This document shows, piece by piece, positions 12,350-24,572 of a stretch of 64,000 bases of DNA. Within the stretch, counting starts at the first letter, position 1; each line of letters starts with the position of its first letter. Position numbers and translations under genes: made by a program. The DNA comes from Gigaspora margarita (lineage: Eukaryota > Glomeromycota > Glomeromycetes > Diversisporales > Gigasporaceae): positions 227,787-291,786 of the forward strand of contig WTPW01000017.1 of NCBI GenBank assembly GCA_009809945.1. The letters are read 5' to 3'. The notes under the pieces are model-generated. The model ran no database searches, was not told the DNA's origin, and worked only from the letters and a program-made list of their open reading frames with translations.

Positions 12350-13238
12350 TAGGTTTTTATTTGGGTTAGGTCTGATCCAACCCAATTCAGATCTGACCAA
12401 ACTTAGATTAAATTGGGTAGTAAAGTCAAAATTTACTATGCAAATTTTAATATTCGCTTAAGTAAACTTGTTTAAAAGATTAAAAATGTATAAACATTAA
12501 AATTTTATCCAAATTGAAGAAATTTTTATTATTTGACTTTTAATTTTTATGTTTGTCAAACATATTTTTAAAAAAATTCTAATTTTTTTATGAGTTAATA
12601 AATTTGCAACCGTGGTTACTGTAACCGCATCCCAATCAACCAATCGAATTCTAAGATCAGGTGTAACGTTACACAGTTGGGAAGAGTCAAAACAAACATT
12701 CATTTTGTCAAAAATTGCTTCTAACTTAAAATTTCACATAGAAAACTACCTTTTGGGTACTAACAAAAAAAATTTCTTGCTAAATTTTAAGATACTATAA
12801 CCTTACTCTAACCCCTAGCTTCATGCTAACCCTAACCTTAATTGCACAGGTTTATTCTTATAGAAAAGTTGTTTTGATAATCATGTTACACCTGATCTTA
12901 GTTATGGGTTACAGTAACCTATGGTTACAAAATGATTAATCCTTTTTTTATTGATTGTAAAAATTAAAGTTAAATAATAAAAATTTCTCAAATTTGAATA
13001 AAAATTTTAGTATATGTGCATTTTGATCTCCCAAACAAGTTCACTTAAGTGGGTATTATTAGTTTATATAGTAATATTTGGACTTTACTATGTAGCAAAT
13101 ATATCAACCCAGGTTGGGTTGGGTTTGACCAAGGTTGGGTTTGCATGGGGCGAGTTGGACCTGGATCAGGATTAGATCTGAGTTGGTTTAACTTGGGTTG
13201 GGCCCAAACTGACCCAACCTGGCCCACTAAAACTTCTA
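12350..13238. mobile_element. Decayed hAT-like element, relative of the one at 42215
   Basis: The block with 'gcttaagtaaacttgttt', 'atccaaattgaagaaatttt' and 'atttgacttttaatttttat' is shared with 42480-42600. Both ends hold ggttgggt/gacccaac words. Flanking 8-mers cttaatgc (12342) and cttagtac (13239) match at 6 of 8. The copy is split by a second element (12604-12934). The limits are less sure than for the 42215 copy. Confidence 0.55.
12604..12934. mobile_element. Nested foldback element with (g)gttactgtaacc ends
   Basis: Imperfect terminal repeats 'tttgcaaccgtggttactgt' and 'acagtaacctatggttacaa' face each other inside the older element. Further in, 'gatcaggtgtaacgttacac' pairs with 'gttacacctgatc'. 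The interior ('ctaacaaaaaaaattt', 'accctaacctta') also occurs in the foldback at 24147-24370. No TSD was identified. Confidence 0.55.
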
Positions 13239-13789
13239 CTTAGTACTTTTTCTCTTTCTTTTAGTAAAAAATAAAATAAACATAGGGCTATGGAATATTT
13301 TAAAATATTTTTATACAGATACAGAATAATTCAGAAATTTTTTTTTAAAAAAAAATTTTTTAAAGATTTTACTATTAATTGGGATTTCAAAAAAAAATTT
13401 TTAAAAATTTTATAAAATTTAAAATTTTTTATATATAAAATTTTTAAATAAAAGTCCAGATGAACAGGTCATTACTTTATTTAATACTATAATGCTGGGT
13501 TATTATTTTTTTAAAATTAAAATTTAAAATTTTATAATTTAAAAATTTTAAAAATTTTTAAATAAAAGTCCAGCTGGGTCTTTTTTTTTTGTCTGATGTT
13601 ATAAGAACCAAAAAATTAACTTTATATGGCCTTAGACAGCTAACTTTAAATAAGTGTTTATATACTTTTTAACAAAGCTTCTAATTGGAACTTCAACTTT
13701 TTTCTTTTGCTATTCCAATTTATAGATATATTTTTTGTATTAAACTGAGTCTATTTCTGTTATTTCCCTTTTATTATATACTAATTTTA
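13239..13789. other. Low-complexity A/T tract
   Basis: Runs of A, T and 'aaattttt' words, with 'aaaagtccag' occurring twice at about 13450 and 13565. No gene. Confidence 0.45.
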
Positions 13790-15080
13790 CCAACAGTGAG
13801 CCTGCTCATTAAACTTTTCCTCTGAGTAAGCTTTAACCTTTTTCAGAAATAGCTGTAGATTTTTATTTTCTACTGCCTTACTAATAGCACTTGTAATTGA
13901 CTATAATTAAACTTTTGCCACTTGCTTATTCTTCTCACCTCAATTTCTTTTCTAATTGCTGCAATAGCAACCTGGATATCTGTTCTGATTACTACTTTAC
14001 TTTTGTTTAGAGCTATAAAAACTGAGCAAAGAATTCCTATAAGCTCAGGTCTAGTTGAGAAAACCCACTTTCATTTCATGACTCTTATGTCTCTGACAAC
14101 ATCTTATCTATTATCAACTTGTATTAAGCTATATCCTAAATTACTATCTTTATCTAGATTATTAAACTTTAATAAACCATCTGTATAAAACAGTAGTTTT
14201 CTTGAATCTAAGTTCTGTTGTAATGCCTGTTTTAACTCTTCTTTTTTACCTCTATTTTGAATTACTTTATCTATTAAGATTTCACCCTAGAACAGTACTT
14301 GAATTGGTATATTTACAACTCTTTCTGTTATGGGTTTTACAACTGGATTTCTACTCTGTCTACTTTCTATCCAAGAATCTATTAGATGATTTGCTAGTAA
14401 GAGGATACTTTGAGTGTCTTGTATTGGATTGACCCACTTTAAATATCTATAAGAACTCTCTTTTCCTGAGTTATCTTCTCTTTCATTCCTTCTCCAAACT
14501 TTTTTTCTTTTTTTCTTTGCTTTCTTAAATTCTAATTCTAAATTCTCTTTATTACCTGATGCCCATACTCTAATCATCACCTTGGTCTCTGTCTTTCTTT
14601 TAATATATTCTATGCCCAATTCCTGACTTTTCTTATCTTTATATATCATCTATTTCTTTTTCAATTTCTTCTTGGAGGCTCTATTTAGCCTCAGGTGGAG
14701 TGCTAACTAGTTTTCTAGTTTATTTATATAAATCTCTTTAATCCTTCTAGAATTTGTCTCAAAGATTGTCTCTTCTAGTCACTGAAACCAAGTTGCTTTC
14801 CTTTCTTTTACTCCTTTTCCTCTTGGCCTTTTAACTTGTTGCCAAATAAGTATTGTTGCAGAATATGTATAATAGACCTGGTTTATATACCATAGCTCTA
14901 GCTTTTGTAGGCTTTTAATGTTTCTAGCCTAGCCTATTACTTTCAAGTGGTACATTATTGTTCTATTTGCATCATCCCCTTAATCAAGTACCATTTCTCT
15001 GTGAAACTAGTTTTGGGAACTTCTAAGTCCAATTCTTTTGCTAGCACCAAAATTTTGTAGTTTAGGTTGTGAGAAATTAA
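13790..15080 (-). pseudogene. Degenerate LINE 3' fragment with RNase H-like domain
   Basis: Read on the minus strand, a decayed coding region is visible. An upstream part includes 'TSFTEKWYLIKG' (about 15000). A 120-codon open piece lies at 14287-14649. It is followed in a related frame by an RNase H-like series: FYTDG, then GYSLIQ, then RPELIGIL (the acidic Glu position), then RTDIQVAI (matching the TDSQ step), then a VKAYSEEKFNEQA-like end in a shifted frame near 13800. Several stops and at least one frameshift interrupt it. The plus strand here is unusually C/T-rich compared with its surroundings, which marks the insert. It is the same general family as the element at the right edge but a far older copy. 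The start is unclear. Confidence 0.7.
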
Positions 15081-16148
15081 AATTCTTTAATTTCTGCTAT
15101 TTATAAAATAATATATAAAAACAACTAAAAATTGATCTTAAATAAGGTGGAACTCAGTTGAGTTTCAACCTTTGAAATAAGAGTAGAAGTGTTAGCTCCA
15201 GTAGTTATTTCTTTATAATCCTTCCAATTCTGTTTATATAAATTGTAAATTGAATTTACTTTGACCTGTATAATAATGTTATCATTCTAAATAAATTCAG
15301 TAAATTTCTATTATCAATAAATCCAAATTCACTATTAAAAAATTAGAAAAAGAAAAGTCCAAATTAATAATTAGAGCTCTTTTATATAAACCTTAAATTG
15401 GTTAAATTATTGTTGCCTTATTTATTGAACAATACCCAATTTTGGTGATTTCAATTTGCAGCTCTAATCACATGATATCATTAAGAATCTTAAAAATTGA
15501 ATTTAAATATTGTAACCTCACTGTACTAGTGTAGAGAGAAGAGACAGTTTATTAGCATTAATATAAGAAATTGTTATTAAGAGGTCTCAACAAATTTAAA
15601 TCCAACTCTAGTCATCTACAGCAAGACTCTATAAGCCTTGAGGATCATACCAAATCTTTTATGCCTCTTTTAGCCTACCAGTTCAAGGTTTTAGGAGTCT
15701 TATTAATTATTAAATAGTGTTTTATTGAGATAGTAATGTTGTTAGCGGGTTTAGTTATCACCCTTGTAGTTACTACTTTCACAATGTATAATTAATGCAG
15801 AATATCCTAAGATGTGAAAAGAAAAAACTTTATCATATTTTATCAAATCTACTTTTTTTCTTTTTGTTTTTTTTAGAAATTAAACGATATACAGATATAT
15901 ATTAGTAGGCAAAGTGAATAATTGATTTTTATAGAATAAAATGCATAAATAAGGGTGCTGTACTTATATATGTACATACTATCCAGTACAATAAACATTT
16001 AATAATATAATCACATGCAGGAGCCACTAATCAGAATAGCATATTTGTGCACACCATTTCACTCCTCCATAACTATACATTCTATTCCTGGTAACTTTGT
16101 CATACTCTGTTCCTGATACAATTACATATTAAATAAATACATCCATAT
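15081..16148. other. Intergenic DNA, no gene seen
   Basis: No coding frame or delimited repeat recognised; the left part may still belong to the decayed LINE. Confidence 0.4.
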
Positions 16149-16472
16149 GGGGTGTCATCTATTAAAACAGCCCATTTTTACAATTTTTTGAAAAATGAAT
16201 TTTTATTAGATTCATTTAAATTTTGATATGATAAACATTTTTCAATTATAAATGAAAGTCAATTTGCATAATAAAAAATTAAAATAATGTAAAAAAATTA
16301 CGTGGGGCTGCCACATCATGAGATTACCCGATAGTCACCTGCTACCTTTAATCAATCAAAATTGTGAAATTGATTAATCCCAGATCAGTCCAAAAATCCA
16401 ACTAAATAATTAAACCCAAATATCTCAAAATAAGATATATATAAAAATGGGTTTTTTAATAGATGACATCCT
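16149..16472. mobile_element. 324-bp MITE with GGGGTGTCATC-type ends
   Basis: Left end ggggtgtcatctattaaaa and right end, reversed aggatgtcatctattaaaa, extend inward to 'cccattttta'. The bases atat lie on both outer sides (16145-16148 and 16473-16476), a possible short TSD. Non-coding; superfamily not decided. Confidence 0.65.
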
Positions 16473-17939
16473 ATATGATCTTATTAAAAACAAATACCTA
16501 AATATAGCATTTTTGTATGCTAAATAATTTTATACTCTAAATAGTTCTGTTTTAGATAGACAAACTATTAATCGATATAATAAAAAATATAATTCAGACT
16601 TCTGAATAATTTACTGTTATATTTCCCAACTTAACCATTTCTTACTAATCAATGCAATTATATAAAAAACTCCCTTAGTACTATATCCTTTAACCTTGTT
16701 ATTATGAATAAAATTGTAAAAACGTATGAATGAAAATTTTAATAGGAATTTTGAGATTATTAATTAAGTGACATCAGCATAGAATAATTATAACATGAAA
16801 TCGAATGATTCATAACTGATATAGACATTTTACAAACGCTTTCATAAACGGTTTCATAAGGGTTTAATATGCAATTTAAGTAAGGAAAATTGTCAATCAA
16901 ATACAATCGTATAATTCAATTTTATATTGTTACTAGCGCTTGAATTGTTTAAAGAGTTTTAAATGTGTGTGTTATTATATGGTCCATTATGCATAAATTT
17001 TAGCATATAATTTACAGAGCTTTGCATTAATACTTACAAGAAATTTGTTTTAATTTATTTATGAACCTTATTATAAATTTATTTCACATTGGATAATTTA
17101 ATTCTTTATTTTGTAGTTTTTGTGCACATGTACTAATTTTTGCCTAAGGAAAATTGCAAGTCAAAAATATTTTGTGCAGTATTATCCTTGTTCTCAAGCA
17201 CCTGTCTCTATAACTAATAATCTAATTCCAAAAATTTCGTATTATTCAGTGATTTTCTATTTTTATTTCAGTATACAAAATTTTGAGTACTATAATCGTG
17301 CTGCAAAAAAATTTTGCATCTATTATCTCCGAGACATTATGTGTAATTGGGTATTAATCTAATTAATTTAGTGTACGATACACAGATAATATCATTTTTT
17401 ATAGTCTCCAATGGTCTTAACTACTAACAACAAAAAAATTTACACTCATATGATCTGAATAGTTTATTAATAAATCTTTTCTAACTTTGTATTTGTTTCG
17501 TTTGAAACTTAAGCCTGTTTCTGAGTCCGATTATCTCAAGATCACTGGACCAACAAATTCTTGCGGCATACTATAGTACTCAAAACTTAATTTTAATCTG
17601 ATTTTATTCTAATCTGTCACAATTATTGCAGAACGGTTTTTTGATGCATTCATTATTAAACCAATTTTTCTTTTAGAATTTAGAGTAAATAATGCATAGT
17701 TTGCAAATTAAAAGTATTTTAAAAGCATTTTGCTTAATTAAAGATATTGATAGAGCTAACTATTAACAGAGTTTTGACGCTGTTACTAAAGTAGTTCTTG
17801 AAAGAATTTTTATTCAATTTTCGTAAACTAAAAACATTTTGTAAAATTTTTTCAATAGCTTTCAAACAAATTTTTTCACGTGTAATTTAGAAACAAAAAT
17901 AAACAAATATTTGTATACTAAGAAGAAAAAAGAAACAAG
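16473..17939. other. Intergenic DNA downstream of the BTB-TLDc gene
   Basis: An 80-codon frame at 17120-17362 (+) shows no recognisable domain and is not called. Nothing else supported. Confidence 0.45.
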
Positions 17940-19505
17940 CTATAGATTTTTTTTATATATTTGAAATATTTCGCATTCTTCCGCAGAAAAGTAGGAACAG
18001 TTATCCTTTCCATATGTTGATAACTTTCTAATGGGCTTTTGATACACAACGAAGTTGGGATCATGATAACATATACAATCTTGGATAAAATTCACATACG
18101 ACATACTCATACGAAGACCATATCCAAATCCTGGACTAACATCATAGCAACAAATTGCAAGTTTCGGATTTATCACCTCACTTAAAATAGAATTGTTAAT
18201 ATTTCCATTTTTTAATGAAAAAATAAAACTTTTATTGCAGTCTTTCCAATCTGCCCCTTTATCCCATTTATCCCATGCAATAGGGTTATATCCGCCAAGA
18301 ATTTCGTCAGTGCCTTTAACTTTAATTACAACAACTGTGTTTGATTTTTTATTACAAGAATTCCAAAATGAGTCAACAGTATAACCATCTCTACTTCTAC
18401 GAAATAGCAATTTAAATTCATAAGGATTATCTGTTACAGAACAAGTTTCGGATGTTTTATCGATCCATTAAGCAATTTGGGCTGCATGAGATTCTTCAAT
18501 TATTGTCGAAAATAGTTCTGTTATTCTTGTTGGCAAATTTGATGCTGAAATCACGCGAGATGGAAGAATTTCTGATGATACTGGATGTTTTGGATTCATA
18601 AATCGCATTTTTACATCATTCCAAAGATTTTTTTCAAGTAATCGTTTATATGGTTTTACATAATTAGCGATATCTTCACCAGAAATTTGAAAATAACGAA
18701 TAAGTGGCAAACAATTTTGTAAAGTAGTTTTCAAAGTCTGAAAATTTTCATCTGACCAATTTTTAATATCAGAAGGTAAATCTGGGTTTTGAGCAATTCC
18801 CCACTTGATGATGTAATTCCAAATTTTAATTTCATCCATTTGTAAATCATCACGTTTAATCAACGTGACTAATGCGTTTTCTTGAAGAGAAATAAAATCT
18901 TTAGAATCAAAAACTAGACTTGGATGTTTTGCTAAGATATTATTGCACCATTTTTGTAATTCTTGACCCACATTATTCTGGAAACTTTGTCTGTAAACAT
19001 ATGCAAAGTTTAAACGGAGCCAGTGAGCTTTTGTATCCATTAAATAAGATTCAAGATATTCGGACAATTCTTTAAGAAGAAGTTCAGAAGTAACAAGCAT
19101 GAGCTCAAACATAGTTGATGCGTCAAGATTTTCTAATATAGCGATGCCTCCATAAATATACCTTCATTTCGTTAAATTCATTAAATCAAATATTAGCAAA
19201 TAATGTAAATATAGCTATTAAGAAATGATTATTTTGACAGCTTACTTAATAATAATATCAAATTGTTGGATAGAAATATGGCCTAAGTTAATTGTTTTAA
19301 TATTTTTTTCACCTCTACTTGTGTCCAGCAATTTATTTTTAAAGTATAAAGATCGATATTTAAGGACAGCTGCATGTGCGTAGAAAGTTTTAGTGTTTGT
19401 AGTTTCTCCAACTTTAATAATTACATTAAAATCTTCTTTGTCGTTAAGAAGTTCAAGGTAATTATTAGAAAGATTTTTAAAAAAATTTACTTCCATTTTA
19501 TGCAA
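17940..19505 (-). pseudogene. BTB-BACK-TLDc protein gene with one in-frame stop
   Basis: Exon 1 runs 19505-19246 and exon 2 19161-17940. The intron is GT-AG and the junction falls within a Lys codon ahead of YIYGG. The product would be about 493 codons. The BTB domain opens at about residue 20 (DFNVIIKVG, then FYAHAAVLKYRS), a BACK-like helical region follows (to about 260), and a TLDc domain fills the C-terminus (LLFRRSRDG, ILGGYNP, SFIFSL, GFGYGLRM). Codon 318 is TAA (18470-18468), just before WIDK, in the linker between BACK and TLDc; the frame continues without any shift on both sides. A single substitution would explain it. It may be a recent pseudogene, a sequencing error, a tolerated truncation (317 aa BTB-BACK) or read-through. 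Family role: such proteins are often substrate adaptors for CUL3 ubiquitin ligases; TLDc proteins are linked to oxidative stress and V-ATPase control. The role here is not known. Confidence 0.82.
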
Positions 19506-20350
19506 ATTTAAAATTAAGAATACGTACGTATGTACGGTACAGTAATTTCGCTTTTTATTCGGCTTTTTATTGCACGGTGGTGCGAACTTCTAAATTGGGC
19601 ATATATACGTACGTACAATTTTGTGATAAGCTTGTACAACCGAAGCATGAGCTAGTTTATTAAGCAAATTTGAAGTTAATTCTGTCGATAGAAATCTATT
19701 CAAGAATTTGACAGTGCGTAGGATCGATTTTCCAGTCACGTGAATTTCCAGAATCAATAGTTTTTTTGAGCAAAAACATTAATTTATATACTATTAGAGT
19801 TTGTATAAGTGTTGGGGTTATAAAGGACAATTTTAATTGACTTATTTACAACGGAAATTCATGTGCATCCTGGATTATGATCCGGTAAATGCCAAATTAT
19901 CATCCGGTAAATTACAAATTATGCGAATTATGCGGGTCCCAAAATTAGGACTAAAAATTATGAGAACTATTTAATTTTGATACATACAAAAATTATCACG
20001 TAACTTTATGGTATATAGCAGATATGTATGGCTATTATAAACCGGGTAAAATTCACAACCCAAATTTATTTCAAATCATGTGATATAACTTTAATAAGTA
20101 TTTCTTCATTACAACATTCTAAGTTAGAATTAATGAAACGATATTCATTAAAATTATATCGCATGACCTGAAATAAATTTATGAATTTTACCACTCCATT
20201 ATGCCAACACAATAAAAGTTTGGTCTGTATTTATTAATCGTTAACTTCGACAACTGTTGCTACATTCGAAGTTAAAAGTACGTAGGACAGCTTGGGCAGC
20301 ATTATTTTATGACTAAAATAAATGAACTTTGGTTTCAAAAAATTGTTATA
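19506..20350. other. Upstream region of the BTB-TLDc gene
   Basis: Contains acgtacgta-type palindromes at 19523-19545 and about 19605 in the presumed promoter. No gene. Confidence 0.4.
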
Positions 20351-20763
20351 CAGTAAAACCTCTATAAGTTCACCCTCTATAAGTGCACACACCTTCTCTA
20401 AATGCACACTCAAATGCTGGTCCAAATATATACCGTATTTATCCGCCACGAGTACCCGGGGGTATTTCCCTTGTTCGTTTTAGTACCCGGGTACACATGT
20501 AGGGGGATATATTGTAAGGATATGAATATGTTTTATTATGTTTCCCCGGGTACAGAAGCATGATAATATCATACTTAGGTACCCGGGTATAAGTCAAAAA
20601 TTGGTTATCAAAATCGTTACAGGGTACATTACACGGGGGTCTACATGTCGGGTAAATACGATAAATGCACTCTATAAATGCACTTTTTTTCTTATTGTTC
20701 TCTAAATGTACTGTACGTTGTTAAATCTTGGTCCCAGGAGTGTCATTTATAGAGGTATTGCTG
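20351..20763. mobile_element. Tc1/mariner (pogo-like) MITE, TA duplication
   Basis: Ends cagtaaaacctctataagt and, at the right, 'atttatagaggtattgctg' are flanked by TA (20349-20350 and 20764-20765). Inside, 'ctctataa(g/a)tgcac' repeats several times near both ends, a pattern known from pogo/Tigger-like MITEs. It carries a nested element at 20433-20661. No transposase. Confidence 0.85.
20433..20661. mobile_element. Nested CCGTATTT-type MITE, TA duplication
   Basis: Left end ccgtatttatccg and right end, reversed tcgtatttacccg, are flanked by TA at 20431-20432 and 20662-20663, inside the pogo-like element. The interior repeats gtacccggg/cccgggtac four times. The ends match the elements at 33209 and 53957, so one family is represented at several places. 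Confidence 0.72.
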
Positions 20764-22118
20764 TATAAAATTACTAAATTACTACCATACTTGGAGTTAA
20801 GTCAGTATTATAGACCAAACCGACTTGATAATTCCGGCGATAATACTCTTGTGTAACCACATTCGCATAACTTAAATGATGACTGTTTTGACTAATAGAA
20901 TATATCTTTATTCATGATAGTGGCTAAATTATGCGCAGATTATGCGAGTTTCTTGAAATTATGCAAATCGCATATTTTATGTGTTATAAGGTAAATCATA
21001 CGGAGATTATGTGGGATAATAATCCTGGACACCCTAATCCTGGTGTTGTTATTCAAGATGGTTCAATCGTCTTTATACCTCAAGCCATTTTAAAAGCGAA
21101 TATTTTTGTTGCGTAATAAAATAACATTTAATTTTTGATCTGAATACGTCTTTTGAAACATTGCATAATATAAATTTTTTATATCGTTCATTTTGGCTTT
21201 TGTTTTTAATAATTTTTTGTTACATATAAGCTTATTTTCAAATAAATGGATTTTTACAATTCCAAATAATGTCACATGAATTTGAATGTGATATTTTTGA
21301 TATCCAAAAATAGATTAACCAACAAAATTATAAAGTCATGAGGATCTTGATCTAAACATAAACAAACCTTTTGCATTATCGTTGCCATTACTATGTATGT
21401 ACTAGTTAAAGTTTTTCCTATTTGTGGTTTTTAAAATAATCATTTTTGGTTCTTTGAAAACTAAGGCCTTGCTGAGCATAAATACAAAATTTCGAACCAT
21501 AATACTAAGGGAGCTTTGTAAATGTAAACAGTACTTTAGCTAAAAGATCGTATTCGAAAATATCACTAAAATTTAAAAACACAATCATACTTTTCTATAG
21601 TCATATCCTCTATAGTTACAATGTTACACTTCTTCATAATCACAACTTTTTGTATCCCAATGGTGTGACTATATAACTGTATATAATTAGATTGACATCG
21701 AAGAAAAATTTTACTGACACGTGATGCCATTCGAATTCTTTAAGTTCGTGCATATGTTAGGGGTTCAAGTAATAAAATCGTTCAAGGAAAATTTTGTTAA
21801 TTCGCAGAAGGTGATTTCCTGTGCTGTGTAGATTTTCAGTTGGCTAAATGAACGTTTGTTTTGAACTTTCTGATTCGTGACGTTACACTAAGTCGACGAT
21901 CATCACGTGCAATAAAAAATACAGTAGTAATTTTGATTGGTCGATTTTCACGTGTAGATCTACATCTTTTGTTTTTTGTTACACTAACGTATAAATAAAG
22001 AATTGATTACATCATCTTGACGCAATTATGATTACCGGATTAATATCAAAAAAATATTTAATCCCTTATTTTTGCACACTTTTTTTTCTACACTTCGTAC
22101 CTTACACTCGAAATAGTA
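20764..22118. other. Intergenic DNA, no gene seen
   Basis: Short open frames only, none with a recognisable domain. Confidence 0.45.
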
Positions 22119-23100
22119 GATATAAGGTAATGATATATCACTACTGGATAGTTGTTAAATTGTATGTATTCGTTTTGCAGCCCGGTGCTATAACTGAAGA
22201 GATTTGAAAGCACATCGGTGCCGTAACTTGTGAAGTTGCTAGTTAGGTTAATAACAGTGGACGCCTGTTGCGAACGTTCATTTTTTCTTATAGTCCTGGA
22301 GGTGATAACAATGATTATTATTTGGGTCAGTGCCCGCGGTACTGACTGGTTAAGGAATTCTTTAATATGGTTGGGTGGGCAAGACCTGGTAATCATCTTT
22401 GTTGCAAAATGTAATACATAAAATTGTACAACTGGAAGCTCTTCGTGGCCACAATTATTGTGAACGTCCTTGTTCAATTTTTCAATGACACAATTATTCA
22501 TTTTTATTTATTTTATTTTTTTAGGAAAAAATAGGTCACGTATTTCGCAATGGAATTATTTACAAGCTAATTTTTGGAAACCTTTGATGAACACAAATTA
22601 TTTTCACACACCACATTTTTGGCTTAAATTTTTATTCTAACAGATATAAGGTAATGTATTACTACTGGATAGTTGTTAAATTGTATGTATTCGTTTTGCA
22701 GCCCGGTGCTATAACTGAAGAGATTTGAAAGCACATCGGTGCCGTTACTTGTGAAGTTGCTTTTTAGGTAATAACAGTGGACACCTGTTGCGAACGTTCG
22801 TTTCTTCTTATAGTCCTGGAGGTGATAACAATGATTTTTATTTGGGTCAGTGCTCGCGGTACTGACTGGTTAAGGTATTCTTTAATATGGTCGGGTGGGC
22901 AAGACCTGATAATAATCTTTGTTGCAAAACGTCATACATAAATTGCGCAACTGGAAGCTCTTCGTGGCCACAATTATTGTGAACTTCATTATTCAATTTT
23001 TCGATGATGCAATTATTCATTTTTATTTATATTATTTTTTTTAGGAAAAATATATCACGTACTTCACAATTGAATTTTTTTACAAGTTACACATTATCGG
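22119..23100. repeat. Two-copy tandem duplication, ~460-bp unit, period 523 bp
   Basis: 22119-22580 and 22642-23100 are highly similar (for example 'gcagcccggtgctataactg', 'gtcctggaggtgataacaat' and 'ggaagctcttcgtggccaca' occur in both). In the first copy the minus strand has an open frame of 137 codons at 22088-22501 beginning MNNCVIEKLN. In the second copy the start is kept (MNNCIIEKLN), but a one-base deletion near 22940 shifts the frame. No family was recognised for this frame. It may be an exon of an unknown gene or chance. Higher GC than the surroundings supports a formerly functional sequence. Confidence 0.85.
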
Positions 23101-23545
23101 CAACTCTAACTGATGCAAAATAAACTCAATCAAGGTATATAGCGGTACAATGGGCGAAGAGGTATCGAAAGTTTACCTATGATGATTATTTTTTTTTAAT
23201 TATTAAATAAATTATTTTAAGCTTTTGTATTTCATTGTCGAGATATTCAACAAATATTTTGGCGGGATAGTGCTAATATTTGTTGCCGTATTTAGTTCTG
23301 TAGGATTTTTTTGATTTCAATGTCAGTTCTGTTTACAAGATAATAATATGTATTTTTGGAGCATTATTGTAATAAATAGATTCAAAATATGAAATACAAA
23401 ATAAATTGCAAACTAGCAATAAATTTTGAATATGTTAAAATTGTCAGAAATTATATGTACTGGTAGATAAATTAAATAATCACAGAAATTATATAATGGC
23501 ATCACTGAAAATGCACGCAGAAAATCAACAGTCCTGGACGTAATA

Positions 23546-23678
23546 CAGAAAAACCTCCTAAGTACCCTCTACAAATGCATTCTAAGATTCTGACCTGAAT
23601 ATATACAGCTCTAGATCTCTATAAATGAACATTCCAAAAGTTTAGTCTCTATAGCGTGCATTTAGATGGGTCTGACTG
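23546..23678. mobile_element. 133-bp pogo-like MITE, TA duplication
   Basis: Ends cagaaaaacctcctaagta and, at the right, 'catttagatgggtctgactg' are flanked by TA (23544-23545, 23679-23680). It keeps the 'ctctataaatg' words of the larger element at 20351. A decayed, shorter relative. Confidence 0.68.
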
Positions 23679-24146
23679 TATTATCACTAAAGCATATCAC
23701 AGATCCGGTATATCACGTTCCGAGTATAATGTGTGGTTGAGTTTATATCTTATAACATAAAAGTTTGAAATGCACACACACTCCGTATTTATAACAAAAA
23801 ATTTAGGTTTTTGAAAAGAACTGCATTTATTTAAAGATATCATGGGTATTTTATATGGCAATTTATGGTATGTACAGAGTTTCATAAATGAATATATATA
23901 TAAATAAAGATTAAGATATATTAGTACATAATAATTACATCTAAAATTTTCTTGATGGCCATTTCTATTTAATCACGTAATGTGATAGTTGCCAATAATA
24001 TAACTCACAAAAAATAAAAATCGAGGAAATGAGAACAAAGTATATATTACCGAGTGTCTTTTATATTTAAAAGATTAAAAGTAATTATATAAATAATAAT
24101 TATGAAATCCATTTTTTGGAATTAAAATAAAGGCAATTACTATTTG
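23679..24146. other. Intergenic DNA, no gene seen
   Basis: No coding frame or repeat recognised. Confidence 0.4.
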
Positions 24147-24370
24147 TACACTACGTGTATAAACACGGGTAACATATGATAACTTAAAATTTTGCTTATG
24201 AAATCACTCTTCGGGCTCTAACAAAAAAAATTCCTTGCAAATTTTTATTATAAACTATAACCCCTTCCAATACCAAAGCGGACCCTAACCTAACCTTAAT
24301 TTGGTCAATATTACGCGAATTTGCAAATCAATTAATTAGTACTCGTGTAGTGTACATACACGTAGTGTAT
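24147..24370. mobile_element. Foldback element with tacactacgtgtat ends
   Basis: The left end tacactacgtgtataaacac pairs with the right end 'tacatacacgtagtgta'. The core ('ctaacaaaaaaaattcc', 'accctaacctaacctt') is shared with the nested element at 12604. The TSD is not clear. Confidence 0.6.
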
Positions 24371-24572
24371 TAATAGTTTTTTTCCTAAAATAAAAGACCA
24401 ATATTTTAATTATTTTTCTATATTCAATCCTTTAATCTACTATCTTACAGTATTTATTATTATATTAAAAAACTATTTATAAAAATTATAATATATTAGT
24501 CACATTGACAAAGTGACGTGTGTAATTAATAAATTAGCTTTTATAATCAGCCCTAGATATAGTTTGGCATAC

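Noticed and set aside
13922-14432. Plus-strand frames rich in Leu and Ser, possible membrane proteins
   Set aside because: They are the antisense of a decayed RNase H domain; hydrophobicity follows from C/T-rich composition.
14287-14649. Independent Lys-rich protein gene on the minus strand
   Set aside because: It is continuous in order with the LINE RNase H remnants on both sides and has no start of its own.
18468-18470. Alternative genetic code in which TAA is sense
   Set aside because: The S41 gene ends in TAG, and the kinase and Sel1 genes end at TAA or other standard stops at sensible places, so isolated lesions are the simpler reading.
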